This document shows positions 1 to 8,339 of a DNA stretch of 64,000 nucleotides, piece after piece. Both the position numbers and the translations under genes were made by a program. Origin of the DNA: Parafrankia elaeagni (GTDB lineage: Bacteria > Actinomycetota > Actinomycetes > Frankiales > Frankiaceae); assembly GCF_000374165.1 (NCBI RefSeq), contig NZ_KB893772.1, forward strand, positions 62,001 to 126,000. Direction: 5' to 3'. Each line of letters begins with the position of its first letter. Position 1 is the first letter of the stretch. The notes beneath the pieces were generated by a model. That model was not told where the DNA came from and did no database searches. It worked only from the letters and a program-made list of their open reading frames with translations.

Positions 1-1
1 G

Positions 2-769
2 GTTCTCGCCGCCCTCGCCTCCGGTGAGGCGGAAGCCTCCCGGCTGAGTGTCGGTGGGGATGTTTCCTTCGGTGGGGTGCTTCAGGCGGCGGGTCTGTTG
101 TTCTTCGCCTTCGCCGGCTACGCGCGCATCGCCACGCTCGGTGAGGAGGTCCGCGATCCGGGTCGGACCATTCCCCGGGCGATCCCGCTCGCGCTCGGCA
201 TCACCCTGGTTGTCTACGCGGCTGTCGCCGTCGCTGTTCTTGCGGTGCTGGGGCCGGGGCGGCTGGCGGACGCCACCGCGCCGCTGGCCGATGCTGTCCG
301 CGCCGCGGGCGTGGGCTGGCTCGTTCCGGTGGTGCGGGTCGGCGCGGCGTTGGCTGCGCTCGGTTCGCTGTTGGCGCTCATCCTCGGTGTCTCCCGCACC
401 ACGCTGGCGATGGCCCGGGATCGGCGTCTGCCGCACTTCCTGGCGGCGGTCCACCCCAGGTTCATGGTGCCGCACCGGGCGGAGCTCGCTGTCGGTGCTG
501 TCTTCGCGGTCCTCGCGGCGACGGTGGACGTGCGTGGGGCGATCGGGTTCTCCTCCTTCGGTGTGCTGGTCTACTACGCCATCGCCAACGCCTCCGCGTG
601 GACCCTGACCCCCGGCGAGGGCCGGCCGCACCGCCTGATCCCTGTTCTCGGGCTGGCCGGCTGCCTCACGCTGGCCTTCGCCCTGCCGGCGACCTCCGTG
701 ATCGTCGGGGTGGTGGTGCTGGCCGTGGGCGCCGCCGTCTATGGGATACGCCGCACGGTGGCCCCGTAA
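2..769 (+). CDS. APC-family amino acid permease, C-terminal part
   Basis: The frame is open from the first bases of the window, so the gene starts upstream. The visible 255 residues carry the APC-type stretch FFAFAGYARIATLGEEVRDP followed by PRAIP, which is typical of the loop after transmembrane helix 6. At least five further hydrophobic segments follow. The family moves amino acids or polyamines across the cytoplasmic membrane by proton symport or antiport. The substrate cannot be read from this part. The gene ends in TAA. A DoxX gene follows about 100 bases later on the same strand. Confidence 0.85.
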   Translation, partial: VLAALASGEAEASRLSVGGDVSFGGVLQAAGLLFFAFAGYARIATLGEEVRDPGRTIPRAIPLALGITLVVYAAVAVAVLAVLGPGRLADATAPLADAVRAAGVGWLVPVVRVGAALAALGSLLALILGVSRTTLAMARDRRLPHFLAAVHPRFMVPHRAELAVGAVFAVLAATVDVRGAIGFSSFGVLVYYAIANASAWTLTPGEGRPHRLIPVLGLAGCLTLAFALPATSVIVGVVVLAVGAAVYGIRRTVAP

Positions 770-876
770 CCCCTGGACGACACGGCCGCGGGCCGGGCGC
801 GTCACCACCGGTGTCTCTCTGACTCGCGGGACGGTGTCGGTATCCGGTACGTCTCGATGGCGGAGGGGCACCTCGT

Positions 877-1374
877 ATGACACAGCTCGGCTCCTGGCCG
901 GCCCGGTTGACCGCGACCACCGCGACCACCGCGCCGGCGGCGGTGGTCCTCATCCGCCTCTACGTCGGCGTGGTCTTTCTCTCTGAGGGCGTGCAGAAGT
1001 TCCTCTACCCTGACGAGCTCGGCACCGGCCGGTTCGACAGGGCTGGCATCCCCGCCCCCGGCTTCGTCGCGCCTCTGGACGGGGCCTTCGAGATCGCCTG
1101 CGGCGGGCTGATCCTGGCCGGGTTGCTGACCCGACTCGCCACCCTGCCGATGATCGTGAACATGGTGGGTGCGCTGCTCATCACGAAGCTGCCCATCCTG
1201 TGGGGTGACGCCCCGCTCTTCACCGACGCATCCGGCTGGTGGGACTTCCTCCACGAATCCCGTGTTGACCTCGCCCAGCTGTGCGGCAGCCTCTTCCTGC
1301 TCATCGTCGGCGCCGGCACCTACTCCCTCGACGCCCGCTGGCATCGCACCGCCGTCGCGCCTGGCACGGGTTGA
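877..1374 (+). CDS. DoxX family membrane protein
   Basis: 165 residues with about four hydrophobic segments. The DoxX pattern is RLYVGVVFLSEGVQKFLYP near residues 28-46, and a second half-repeat contains GGLILAGLLTRLATLPM. DoxX proteins are small integral membrane proteins, some linked to thiol or redox balance; the exact role here is unknown. The ATG start has GGAGGGG about 8 bases upstream. The 3' end faces a convergent frameshifted membrane-protein gene whose shifted reading frame runs to 1320 and overlaps this gene. Confidence 0.8.
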   Translation: MTQLGSWPARLTATTATTAPAAVVLIRLYVGVVFLSEGVQKFLYPDELGTGRFDRAGIPAPGFVAPLDGAFEIACGGLILAGLLTRLATLPMIVNMVGALLITKLPILWGDAPLFTDASGWWDFLHESRVDLAQLCGSLFLLIVGAGTYSLDARWHRTAVAPGTG

Positions 1375-1407
1375 CCGCATGCGCCCCAGGACTTCCCGCG
1401 CGGTTCC

Positions 1408-2304
1408 TCAGGGTGTCTCGCCGGGGTCGGGTGGTCGGCGCGGGTGAGCTGGTGGTGGGCGGCGGCGAGCAGGAGCAGCACGGTCACGGCGAGGGTGGCG
1501 TTGGCGGCGTATTTGGCCGGGTGGGAGACGGTGCCGATCGGGTCGACGACGAAGGACAGGGCGGCGTTGACGGTGAGGGCGGCGCCGGCGACGGTGAGGG
1601 CGCGGCGGCGTCCCTGGCTGCTGGTGCGGTGGTGGCGGTGGTGCTGGCGGGTGGCGCGGTGCAGGAGGGCGATGACGGTGGTGAGGATCGCCAGGTCGGT
1701 GAGGGTTCCGGCCCAGGTGGGTGGGAGCAGCTGGTGGGTGGTGAAGGAGGTAGAACGCGCCCAGGGTGAGCAGGCCGCGGCGGTGCACCCAGGGCCGGTC
1801 GGCGATGCGGGGGGCGAGGGATTCGATGACGACGATCGGCGCGGTGAAGGTCCAGATCACGTGGCCGGCGACGTAGTTGACCAGTGGATGGGCGGCGAGC
1901 CCGGTGCCGGGGATGAGGGTGTGGGTGCGGTCGTCGTCGTACGCGGGGTCTCCGGTGACGTGCGGGTCGAACAGGCTCTGGTCGATCAGTCCGGCCTGGG
2001 CGAGTCCGAACGCGGCGGCGAGGGCGACGAGGGTGAGCGGTCCGCCGCCGCGGCGGCGGACCGCTTCGCGGATGAGGACGGCGACGGTGCCGTAGAGCGG
2101 GATGAAGAACAGCAGGCTGGTGAGAAGGTCGAGGGGACGTCCGATGCTGGAGTCGTAGCCGATGAGGTGTTCGCCGCAGGTCGGGGCGAGGACGAGCAGC
2201 CCGGAGGTGGCGGCGAGGCGTGCCCGTCCGGCCGGTGGGGTGCGGGCCGGCGCGTCGGCTGGCGGGGCCGTCGATGCGGGTGGCGGTGGGGTGGTGGTGT
2301 TCAC
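1408..2304 (-). CDS. Multi-pass membrane protein of unknown function, frameshifted
   Basis: GTG start at 2304, 21 bases after the small membrane gene at 2325-2594, so probably one operon. The first half has hydrophobic segments (LAATSGLLVLAPTCGEHLIG, LTSLLFFIPLYGTVAVLIRE, LVNYVAGHVIWTFTAPIVV). After GAFYLLHH the open frame becomes Pro/Arg/His-rich. The frame reached by skipping one base near 1737 continues as a membrane protein (TLTDLAILTTVIALLH, LTVAGAALTVNAALSFVVDP, LAVTVLLLLAAAHHQ). That frame stops at 1320, inside the convergent DoxX gene, while the unshifted frame stops at 1408. The extra base lies in a GGG run, so a sequencing error or a real inactivation are both possible. Family not recognised. 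Confidence 0.6.
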   Translation of the reverse strand: MNTTTPPPPASTAPPADAPARTPPAGRARLAATSGLLVLAPTCGEHLIGYDSSIGRPLDLLTSLLFFIPLYGTVAVLIREAVRRRGGGPLTLVALAAAFGLAQAGLIDQSLFDPHVTGDPAYDDDRTHTLIPGTGLAAHPLVNYVAGHVIWTFTAPIVVIESLAPRIADRPWVHRRGLLTLGAFYLLHHPPAAPTHLGRNPHRPGDPHHRHRPPAPRHPPAPPPPPHQQPGTPPRPHRRRRRPHRQRRPVLRRRPDRHRLPPGQIRRQRHPRRDRAAPARRRPPPAHPRRPPDPGETP

Positions 2305-2324
2305 GGCGGGTGGCGGGGCGGCGA

Positions 2325-2594
2325 TCAGATGCGGGTGCGGGTGCGGCGGGTGCCTCTGTCCGCTGCGAGGCACAGGGCTGTCCCGGCCAGGACCATGAGG
2401 GCGTAGCAGAGGATTTCGTAGCCGTCGACGGTGAACCAGCGCAGGAATCCCAGCAGCGGCGGCATGCCGACCAGTTCGCGCAGGACGCCGGCGATGCCGC
2501 CGATGGCGAGGATCCCGCCGATGGCGCGGCCTGTGCCCGCGACCGGGCCGCGGGCGGGGCCGGAGGCGGCGGGTGGGGGCGGGGTGGGGGTCAT
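2325..2594 (-). CDS. Small membrane protein, hypothetical
   Basis: 89 residues if the ATG at 2594 is used. A Pro-rich N-terminus is followed by two hydrophobic stretches: IGGILAIGGIAGVLRELVG at about residues 26-44 and YEILCYALMVLAGTALCLAA near the C-terminus. The tail is Arg/Thr-rich. It lies immediately upstream of the frameshifted membrane gene on the same strand. Divergent from the histidine kinase gene at 2753. No family recognised. Confidence 0.55.
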   Translation of the reverse strand: MTPTPPPPAASGPARGPVAGTGRAIGGILAIGGIAGVLRELVGMPPLLGFLRWFTVDGYEILCYALMVLAGTALCLAADRGTRRTRTRI

Positions 2595-2752
2595 GGTGGT
2601 GACGGTAGGGAGCGGGCGCGCCCGGCGGTATCGGGCGCAGGGAGGTGGGGCGGCGACCAAAGTCGGTGGTGGCGGGGTGGGTGTCGTCCTTTGGTATCTG
2701 ATCGCGGCGGGCGGGGCGTGAGGATGTGGGGGGCCGCGTAGATTGCCGGGGC

Positions 2753-4015
2753 ATGCGCGCTGTGCAGGCCGCCCGCCGTGCGCGGGCCGCTGATGTGGCG
2801 CTGATGCTGTGCGCGGCGGGTTTCGCCGTCTTCGTCGCCGATTCCGTTCCGGTCCTGGAGGAACGGGGGTCGCTGTGGCGGGCTGTTGACGCGGTGGCGG
2901 CGGTGGTCGGCTGTGTGGCGTTGCTGGGGCGGCGGCGGTGGCCGGTGCCGTTGGCGGTGGTGCTGCTGGTCGCGGATACGCAGACGCCGCTGCTGGCCGG
3001 TCCGGTGGTGGTGGCGGTGTTCACGGTCGCGGCCCGGTGCCCGCGGCGGGTGACGGCGTGGGTGGCGGCGCTGGCGTTCGCGCCGCTGCCACTGTTCCTG
3101 TGGCGGGTCGACAGTCTGGAGGAGGACCGGGTCGGGCGGGCGTTGACGTACTTCACGCTGGTGGCCGGGGCGGTGGGCTGGGGGCTGTTCCGGCAGTCCC
3201 GCGGGCAGCTGATCGCGTCGCTGCGGGAGCGGGCGGAGTTGGCGGAGGCGGATGCGGCGCTGCGTGGCGATCAGGCCCGTGCGCAGGTGCGTGAGGAGAT
3301 CGCGCGGGAGATGCATGACGTGCTGGGGCATCGGCTGTCGCTGCTGGCGGTGCATGCGGGGGCGTTGGAGTTCAACACGGGGGCGTCGCGGGAGCAGGTG
3401 GTGGTGGCGGCGGGGGTGATCCGGGAGAACGCCCATCTGGCGTTGCGGGATCTGCGGGAGGTGATCGGGGTGCTGCGCGGCGGGGAGTCGCTGGCGTCGG
3501 GTGCGCCGCAGCCGGAGCTTGCGGATCTGGGGCGGCTGGTGGCGGAGGCGCGGGTGGCCGGCGGGCGGGTGGGGTTGCGGATGCCGCTGGCGGGGGCGGT
3601 GCCGCCGGCGACGGTGGGCCGGGCGGCGTTTCGGATCGTGCAGGAGGCGTTGACGAACGCTCGGCTGCACGCGGCCGGTGCCGCGGTGGATGTGCGGGTG
3701 GCGGGTGCGCCGGGGCAGGGCCTGACCGTGATCGTCACCACTACCACCACCGCTCCCGCGGTGGTGTCCCGGCCCGGTGCGGGTGTCGTTCTGCCGGGTG
3801 GGGGGCGGGGGCTTGCCGGGCTGGCGGAGCGGGCGCGGCTGGTCGGTGGTGTGTGTGAGGCGGGGCCGACCGGCACCGGGTTCGTGGTCCGTGCGTGGCT
3901 GCCGTGGCCGGCTGAGGACGGCGCAGACGGCGCTGCTGATGGCGCTGATGACACCGTCTGCGCCGGGCCGGAGACGGTGCCGGGACGGGATGGGATGGGG
4001 GTGGCGGGTGATTGA
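2753..4015 (+). CDS. Two-component sensor histidine kinase (NarL/DesK-type, HisKA_3)
   Basis: 420 residues from the ATG at 2753. About four membrane helices fill residues 13-150, followed by a coiled linker (SLRERAELAEADAALRGDQA) and the HisKA_3 dimerisation motif REEIAREMHDVLGHRLSLL, with the phospho-accepting His near residue 188. An HATPase_c domain follows (FRIVQEALTNARLHA as N box; GRGLAGLAERARLVGG as G box). No clear extracellular sensing domain is present, so the signal is probably felt in the membrane. The gene overlaps the response regulator start by 8 bases, which implies co-translation. Confidence 0.88.
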   Translation: MRAVQAARRARAADVALMLCAAGFAVFVADSVPVLEERGSLWRAVDAVAAVVGCVALLGRRRWPVPLAVVLLVADTQTPLLAGPVVVAVFTVAARCPRRVTAWVAALAFAPLPLFLWRVDSLEEDRVGRALTYFTLVAGAVGWGLFRQSRGQLIASLRERAELAEADAALRGDQARAQVREEIAREMHDVLGHRLSLLAVHAGALEFNTGASREQVVVAAGVIRENAHLALRDLREVIGVLRGGESLASGAPQPELADLGRLVAEARVAGGRVGLRMPLAGAVPPATVGRAAFRIVQEALTNARLHAAGAAVDVRVAGAPGQGLTVIVTTTTTAPAVVSRPGAGVVLPGGGRGLAGLAERARLVGGVCEAGPTGTGFVVRAWLPWPAEDGADGAADGADDTVCAGPETVPGRDGMGVAGD

Positions 4016-4715
4016 CGTGCTGCTGGTGGACGACGATCCGCTGGTCCGGGCCGGGCTGGTGTTGATGCTCGGCGGCGCGGACGACATTCGGGTGGTGGCC
4101 GAGGCGGCGGACGGTGCGCAGGTCGCGGGGTTGGTGGCGGCGTACCGGCCGGCGGTGGTCCTGATGGACATCCGGATGCCGGGTGTTGACGGGTTGGCGG
4201 CCACGGCGCAGGTGCGGGCCCGGCCGGGTGCGCCGGAGGTGCTGGTGCTGACGACGTTTCACACCGATGCCCATGTGTTGGGGGCGTTGCGGGCGGGCGC
4301 TGCCGGGTTTCTGCTCAAGGACACCGCGCCGGGGGACATCGTGGCGGCGATCCGCACGGTTGCCGCGGGGGATCCGGTGTTGTCTCCGGCGGTGACGCGC
4401 CGGCTCATCGCGCAGGTCGCCGGGGCCGCGGCGGGTGCGGACACGGTGGCGGGTGCCCGGGCGCGGCTGGCGTTGCTCGGGGAGCGGGAGCGGGAGGTGG
4501 CGCTGGCGGTGGGCGGCGGTGCGTCGAACGCGCAGATCGCCCGGGCGCTGCACATGGCGTTGCCGACGGTGAAGACGCATGTGTCGCGGATCCTGTCCCG
4601 GCTGGGTCTGAACAACCGGGTGCAGATCGCGTTGCTGGTGCACGACGCCCGGCTGTCCGCCGCCGCCGAGTCCGGCCCAGGCCTGGGCCTGGGCCCCGAT
4701 CCCGGCGGCGGCTGA
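4008..4715 (+). CDS. LuxR/NarL-family response regulator
   Basis: 235 residues from the GTG at 4008. The receiver domain has the acidic pair in LLVDDDPLVRAG, the phospho-acceptor Asp54 in VVLMDIRMPG, and the conserved Thr and Lys in LVLTTF and FLLKDTAP. The C-terminal LuxR helix-turn-helix is LGEREREVALAVGGGASNAQ plus LPTVKTHVSRILSRLGL. It is the partner of the overlapping histidine kinase. The downstream NUDIX and ABC exporter genes are possible targets, by position only. Confidence 0.9.
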   Translation: MIDVLLVDDDPLVRAGLVLMLGGADDIRVVAEAADGAQVAGLVAAYRPAVVLMDIRMPGVDGLAATAQVRARPGAPEVLVLTTFHTDAHVLGALRAGAAGFLLKDTAPGDIVAAIRTVAAGDPVLSPAVTRRLIAQVAGAAAGADTVAGARARLALLGEREREVALAVGGGASNAQIARALHMALPTVKTHVSRILSRLGLNNRVQIALLVHDARLSAAAESGPGLGLGPDPGGG

Positions 4716-4739
4716 GGGTGGCCGTCTGTGCTCGCCGGT

Positions 4740-5327
4740 ATGAGTGAGCGCCCCGACGCCCCGCGACTCGGCACCGATCCGGCGCTGGCAGCGGCCCCGG
4801 GAGCAGGGGCGGCGGGCCCGGGTGGTGATCGCCGGTCGACGGCGCGTGCCCGGGTCGGGGGCGGGGTCGTCACGCTGCGCTGCCGGGGGGCGGGCGTCGA
4901 GCCGCCGTTCGCGGCGGTGACCAGCGCGTCGGTGGTCACGCTGACCGCGGCGGGGCTGCTGCTGCTTGCCGACCTGCCCCGCGGGGTGGACATTCCAGGT
5001 GGCCATGTGCAGTTCGGCGAGCGGACCGCGGAGCAGACGGCACGCCGGGAGGTGTGGGAGGAGGTCCGGGCGCGCCTCGGGCCACTGACGCTGGTCGAGG
5101 TGATCGAATCCGACTACTTCGGCGGTGACGATCTCACCTACATGATGATTTTCGTGGGTCGGGTTGTCCGGCTCGCCCCGTGGGAGGGTGGGTTCGAGTC
5201 GGCGGGGCGGGTGGAGCTGCCCGCGGCCGTGTTCCTGGACCGGTACCGCGGCGGTGATCCGGCGCTCATGCGGCATCTGGTCACCTGTGCCCTCACGGTC
5301 GCCGGTCCCGGCACGACGGGCGGCTGA
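4740..5327 (+). CDS. NUDIX hydrolase
   Basis: About 195 residues from the ATG at 4740; an in-frame GTG at 4728 is an alternative. The Nudix box spans GGHVQFGERTAEQTARREVW and continues EEVRARLG, preserving the G-x5-E-x7-REVxEE pattern with catalytic Glu residues. These enzymes cleave nucleoside diphosphates linked to another moiety; the substrate is not predictable here. The first 60 residues are Ala/Gly-rich and probably disordered. It follows the response regulator closely and precedes the ABC exporter genes. Confidence 0.82.
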   Translation: MSERPDAPRLGTDPALAAAPGAGAAGPGGDRRSTARARVGGGVVTLRCRGAGVEPPFAAVTSASVVTLTAAGLLLLADLPRGVDIPGGHVQFGERTAEQTARREVWEEVRARLGPLTLVEVIESDYFGGDDLTYMMIFVGRVVRLAPWEGGFESAGRVELPAAVFLDRYRGGDPALMRHLVTCALTVAGPGTTGG

Positions 5328-5421
5328 CGCTCCCCGCGTCCCGCGCTCCCCGCGTCTTCCTTGTCTTCCTTCTGCGTGTTCCTCGCTTCTCGCCTGGCGG
5401 TGCTGTCCGGGACGGGAGGAG

Positions 5422-6258
5422 ATGCCGGGCGCCCGTATTGTCTGTGTTCTGATGGGTGCGACGGTTCGGGTGTACGGGCTGCTGCTGGCGGCGGGGTTCC
5501 GCCGGCAGGCGACGTACCGGCTCGCGGCGCTCAGTGGGCTGGTCGCGAACGTGACGTTCGGGTTGTTGAAGGTGGCGGTGCTGTTCGCGGCGGTGCGGGC
5601 GGCCGGTGGTGAGATCGGCGGGTACGACCAGGGGCAGATGGGCACCTACATCTGGCTGTCGCAGGCGATGCTCGGCTCGGTGAACTTCTGGGGTGGCAGC
5701 GACATCGCGGAGCGGATCAAGGACGGGCAGGTCACCGTCGACTTCCTGCGCCCGTTGGACGTGCAGGCCGCGACGATCGCCACCGAGGTGGGGCAGGCGC
5801 TGTTCGCGTTCGTGCCGCGGGGGATCCCGCAGCTGCTGATCGGCACGGTCGTCGTCGACATGACCTGGCCGGGGTCGGTGGCGGTGTGGGTGCTGGCGGT
5901 GGTGGGGCTGCTGCTGGCGGTCGTGATCTCGGCGGCGACGGTGTATCTGGTGGCGGCGGTGGGGTTCTGGCTGGTGGAGACCCGCGGGGTGCAGCTGGTC
6001 TACATGGTGGTCTCCGGGTTCCTCGCCGGGTTGTTCGTGCCGATCGGGCTGTTCCCGGGCTGGTTGGAGGTGCTGGCGCACGCGACCCCGTTCCCGTCGA
6101 TGCTGATGTACCCGGTGGACATGCTCGCCGGGCAGGTGGACGCCGGCGGTGCGGTCGGGCTGGTCGCGGTGCAGGTCAGCTGGCTGGTCGGGGTCGGGGG
6201 GCTCGGTGCGCTGCTGACCCGGGCCGGCCGGCGCCGCCTGGAGATCCAGGGTGGTTGA
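5422..6258 (+). CDS. ABC-2 type transporter permease (first subunit)
   Basis: About 278 residues with six hydrophobic segments. An ABC-2/DUF990-like N-terminus (YGLLLAAGFRRQATYRLAAL) and the motif IKDGQVTVDFLRPLDVQA identify it as one half of an exporter membrane domain. The start is uncertain: ATG 5422 has GGGAGGA directly adjacent, and ATG 5452 lacks a clear ribosome site. The stop overlaps the start of the second permease by 8 bases. With the second permease and the ATPase it should form an efflux-type complex; cargo unknown. Confidence 0.82.
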   Translation: MPGARIVCVLMGATVRVYGLLLAAGFRRQATYRLAALSGLVANVTFGLLKVAVLFAAVRAAGGEIGGYDQGQMGTYIWLSQAMLGSVNFWGGSDIAERIKDGQVTVDFLRPLDVQAATIATEVGQALFAFVPRGIPQLLIGTVVVDMTWPGSVAVWVLAVVGLLLAVVISAATVYLVAAVGFWLVETRGVQLVYMVVSGFLAGLFVPIGLFPGWLEVLAHATPFPSMLMYPVDMLAGQVDAGGAVGLVAVQVSWLVGVGGLGALLTRAGRRRLEIQGG

Positions 6259-7177
6259 ACCGGCCGCACCCGCACCCGCACCCGGCGCACCCGGCGTGGC
6301 GGCCGTGGCCGCGCTCGCCGCTGCGGGTGCGCCGGGTGCGGGTGCGGACCGGGGTGGCCGGGGGTCGTTGACCGTACGGGAGCGGTTGCGGCCGTACCGG
6401 GCGGTGTTGGCGTCGCGGGCCCGCTCCCAGACGTCCTACCGGACGAACTTCGCCCTGGATCTGCTCAGTTCGTTGCTGTCCGCGGTGGTCGAACTCGCCG
6501 AGGTGTGGGTGGTCTTCCGTGCCACGTCGGGTCTGGGTGGGTTGGAGTTCCGGCAGATGCTGCTGGTGTTCGGCCTGGCGGACCTGGCGTTCTCCCTCGC
6601 CGATCTGGTGTTCGGGCACTGTGACCGGCTGCCGACCTATCTGCGGGCCGGCACGTTCGACGTGTTCTACCTGCGGCCGCAGCCGCTGCTGGCGCAGCTG
6701 GTCACCAGTGAGCTGAGTCTGCGGCGGCTGGCCCGGGCGGCGGTCGGTGTCGCCGCGCTGAGCGCCGGTGTGGTCGTCTGCGACGTGCCGTGGGCGCCGG
6801 GTTCGGTGCTGCTGCTGGTGACGGCGCTGCTCAGCGGGTGCGCGATGTTCGCGGCGATGTTCGTCTGGGCCGGGGGGTTGCAGTTCTTCCTCCTCGACGG
6901 CCGGGAGATGACGAACGCGTTCGTGTACGGGGGCCGGTATGCGGCGACGCAGCCGGCGTCGGTGTGGTCACGGCCGCTGGTGGTGCTGTTCGGGTTCTTC
7001 TTCCCGATGGCGTTCACCGGCTATCTGCCGACGTTGGCGCTGCTCGGCCTGCCCGGGCCGGGGTGGCTGCCGAGCTGGTTGGGCTGGTGCGGTCCGCTTG
7101 CCGCCGGGTGGACGTGGGCGATGGCGCTGCTGTGCTGGCGGTGGGGTGTGCGGCACTATCAGGGAGGCGGTGGCTGA
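6251..7177 (+). CDS. ABC-2 type transporter permease (second subunit)
   Basis: 308 residues, GTG start overlapping the preceding stop. An Ala/Pro-rich leader of about 40 residues precedes RERLRPYRAVLASRARSQTS, and six hydrophobic helices follow. The cytoplasmic loop YLRAGTFDVFYLRPQPLLAQ parallels the RPLDVQA loop of the first permease, so the two are paralogous halves of one transporter. The ATPase gene starts 3 bases after the stop. Frame and codon use match its neighbours, with no sign of damage. Confidence 0.82.
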   Translation: MVEPAAPAPAPGAPGVAAVAALAAAGAPGAGADRGGRGSLTVRERLRPYRAVLASRARSQTSYRTNFALDLLSSLLSAVVELAEVWVVFRATSGLGGLEFRQMLLVFGLADLAFSLADLVFGHCDRLPTYLRAGTFDVFYLRPQPLLAQLVTSELSLRRLARAAVGVAALSAGVVVCDVPWAPGSVLLLVTALLSGCAMFAAMFVWAGGLQFFLLDGREMTNAFVYGGRYAATQPASVWSRPLVVLFGFFFPMAFTGYLPTLALLGLPGPGWLPSWLGWCGPLAAGWTWAMALLCWRWGVRHYQGGGG

Positions 7178-7180
7178 CCC

Positions 7181-8323
7181 GTGGGAAGTATGGGAAGCAC
7201 CTGTGCGGGTGCCGGGGGCCCCGAACCTGCGACGGACGGCACGGATGGCGCTGGCGGCGCCGACCCGCCGGCGATCGTCGACATGGTCGGGTTGACGCGG
7301 CAGTTCAGCGTGCGTGACGGGATGCGCCGGCGGCGGCTGACGGCCGTCGACGGTCTCACCGTGCGGATCGGGGCCGGGGAGGCGGTCGGCTACATCGGTG
7401 CGAACGGCGCCGGGAAGTCGACCACGATCAAGATGCTCGCCGGGATCCTGGTGCCGACCAGTGGCACGGTGCACACCTGCGGGTTGCGGCCGGTGAAGGA
7501 CCGGCGGCGGCTGGCGCGGCAGATCGGGGTGGTGTTCGGGCAGCGGTCCCAGTTGTGGTGGGACCTGCCGGTCCGGGATTCCTTTCGGATTCTCGCGGCG
7601 ATCCACGCGCTGCCCGCGGCCGCGGGGCGGGCCCGCACCGGTGAGCTGGTCGAGCAGCTGGAGATGGGTGAGTTCCTCGCGACGCCGGTGCGGCAGCTGT
7701 CGTTGGGGCAGCGGATGCGCGCCGAGATCGCCGCGGCGCTGCTGCACCGTCCCCGGCTGATCATTCTCGACGAGCCGACGATCGGTCTGGACGTCCTGTC
7801 CAAGCAGCGGCTGCGCGAGTTCCTGATCGCCGAACGGGCCGCGCAGGGCACGACCCTGCTGCTGACGACCCATGACATGGGGGACGTCGAACGGCTCTGT
7901 GACCGGGTGCTGGTCATCGACCAGGGTCGCCTCGCCTACGACGGTGACCTGCCGGGCCTGGCCGGGTCCGCGGGTGCCGACCGGGTGCTCGTCGTCGATC
8001 TCGCCGCTCCGACCGGGGACCTGACCGCTATCCCCGCGGCCCGGCATCTGGGCAGCGAGGCGCACGGTCTGCGGCAGCGGCTGGCGTTCGACGCGGAGAC
8101 GACGACCGCCGCGCGGGTCCTGGCCGCGGTGACCGGTATCGCCGACGTCGTCGACTTCACCGTGGAGGAACCCGACATCGAGGATGTCGTCCGCCGGCTC
8201 TACGCCGCCACCCGCCCGTCACCCGGACCGCCTGTGGCGTCCGTGAAACCTGTGAAACCCGGGGATCCCGGGGAGTCCGGGGAGTCCGGGGAGCCTGTGG
8301 TGTCCGGCCCGGACGCACCGTAG
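7181..8323 (+). CDS. ABC transporter ATP-binding protein
   Basis: 380 residues. Walker A is GANGAGKSTT, the signature is LSLGQRMRAEIAAAL, and Walker B is LIILDEPTIGLD followed by the switch His in TTHDMGD. The C-terminal extension after about residue 260 is typical of ATPases paired with ABC-2 exporters. The tail ends in an acidic Gly/Glu/Ser repeat (GDPGESGESGEP) encoded by a 9-base tandem repeat at about 8262-8292. It follows the two permeases directly and is probably co-transcribed with them. Converges with the PLP enzyme gene at 8340. Confidence 0.92.
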   Translation: MGSMGSTCAGAGGPEPATDGTDGAGGADPPAIVDMVGLTRQFSVRDGMRRRRLTAVDGLTVRIGAGEAVGYIGANGAGKSTTIKMLAGILVPTSGTVHTCGLRPVKDRRRLARQIGVVFGQRSQLWWDLPVRDSFRILAAIHALPAAAGRARTGELVEQLEMGEFLATPVRQLSLGQRMRAEIAAALLHRPRLIILDEPTIGLDVLSKQRLREFLIAERAAQGTTLLLTTHDMGDVERLCDRVLVIDQGRLAYDGDLPGLAGSAGADRVLVVDLAAPTGDLTAIPAARHLGSEAHGLRQRLAFDAETTTAARVLAAVTGIADVVDFTVEEPDIEDVVRRLYAATRPSPGPPVASVKPVKPGDPGESGESGEPVVSGPDAP

Positions 8324-8339
8324 CGCTGCGGGCGCCTTC

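Noticed and set aside
2591-5645. Two long minus-strand frames opposite the histidine kinase, response regulator and NUDIX genes
   Set aside because: They lack family motifs, and the plus-strand genes carry full catalytic signatures.
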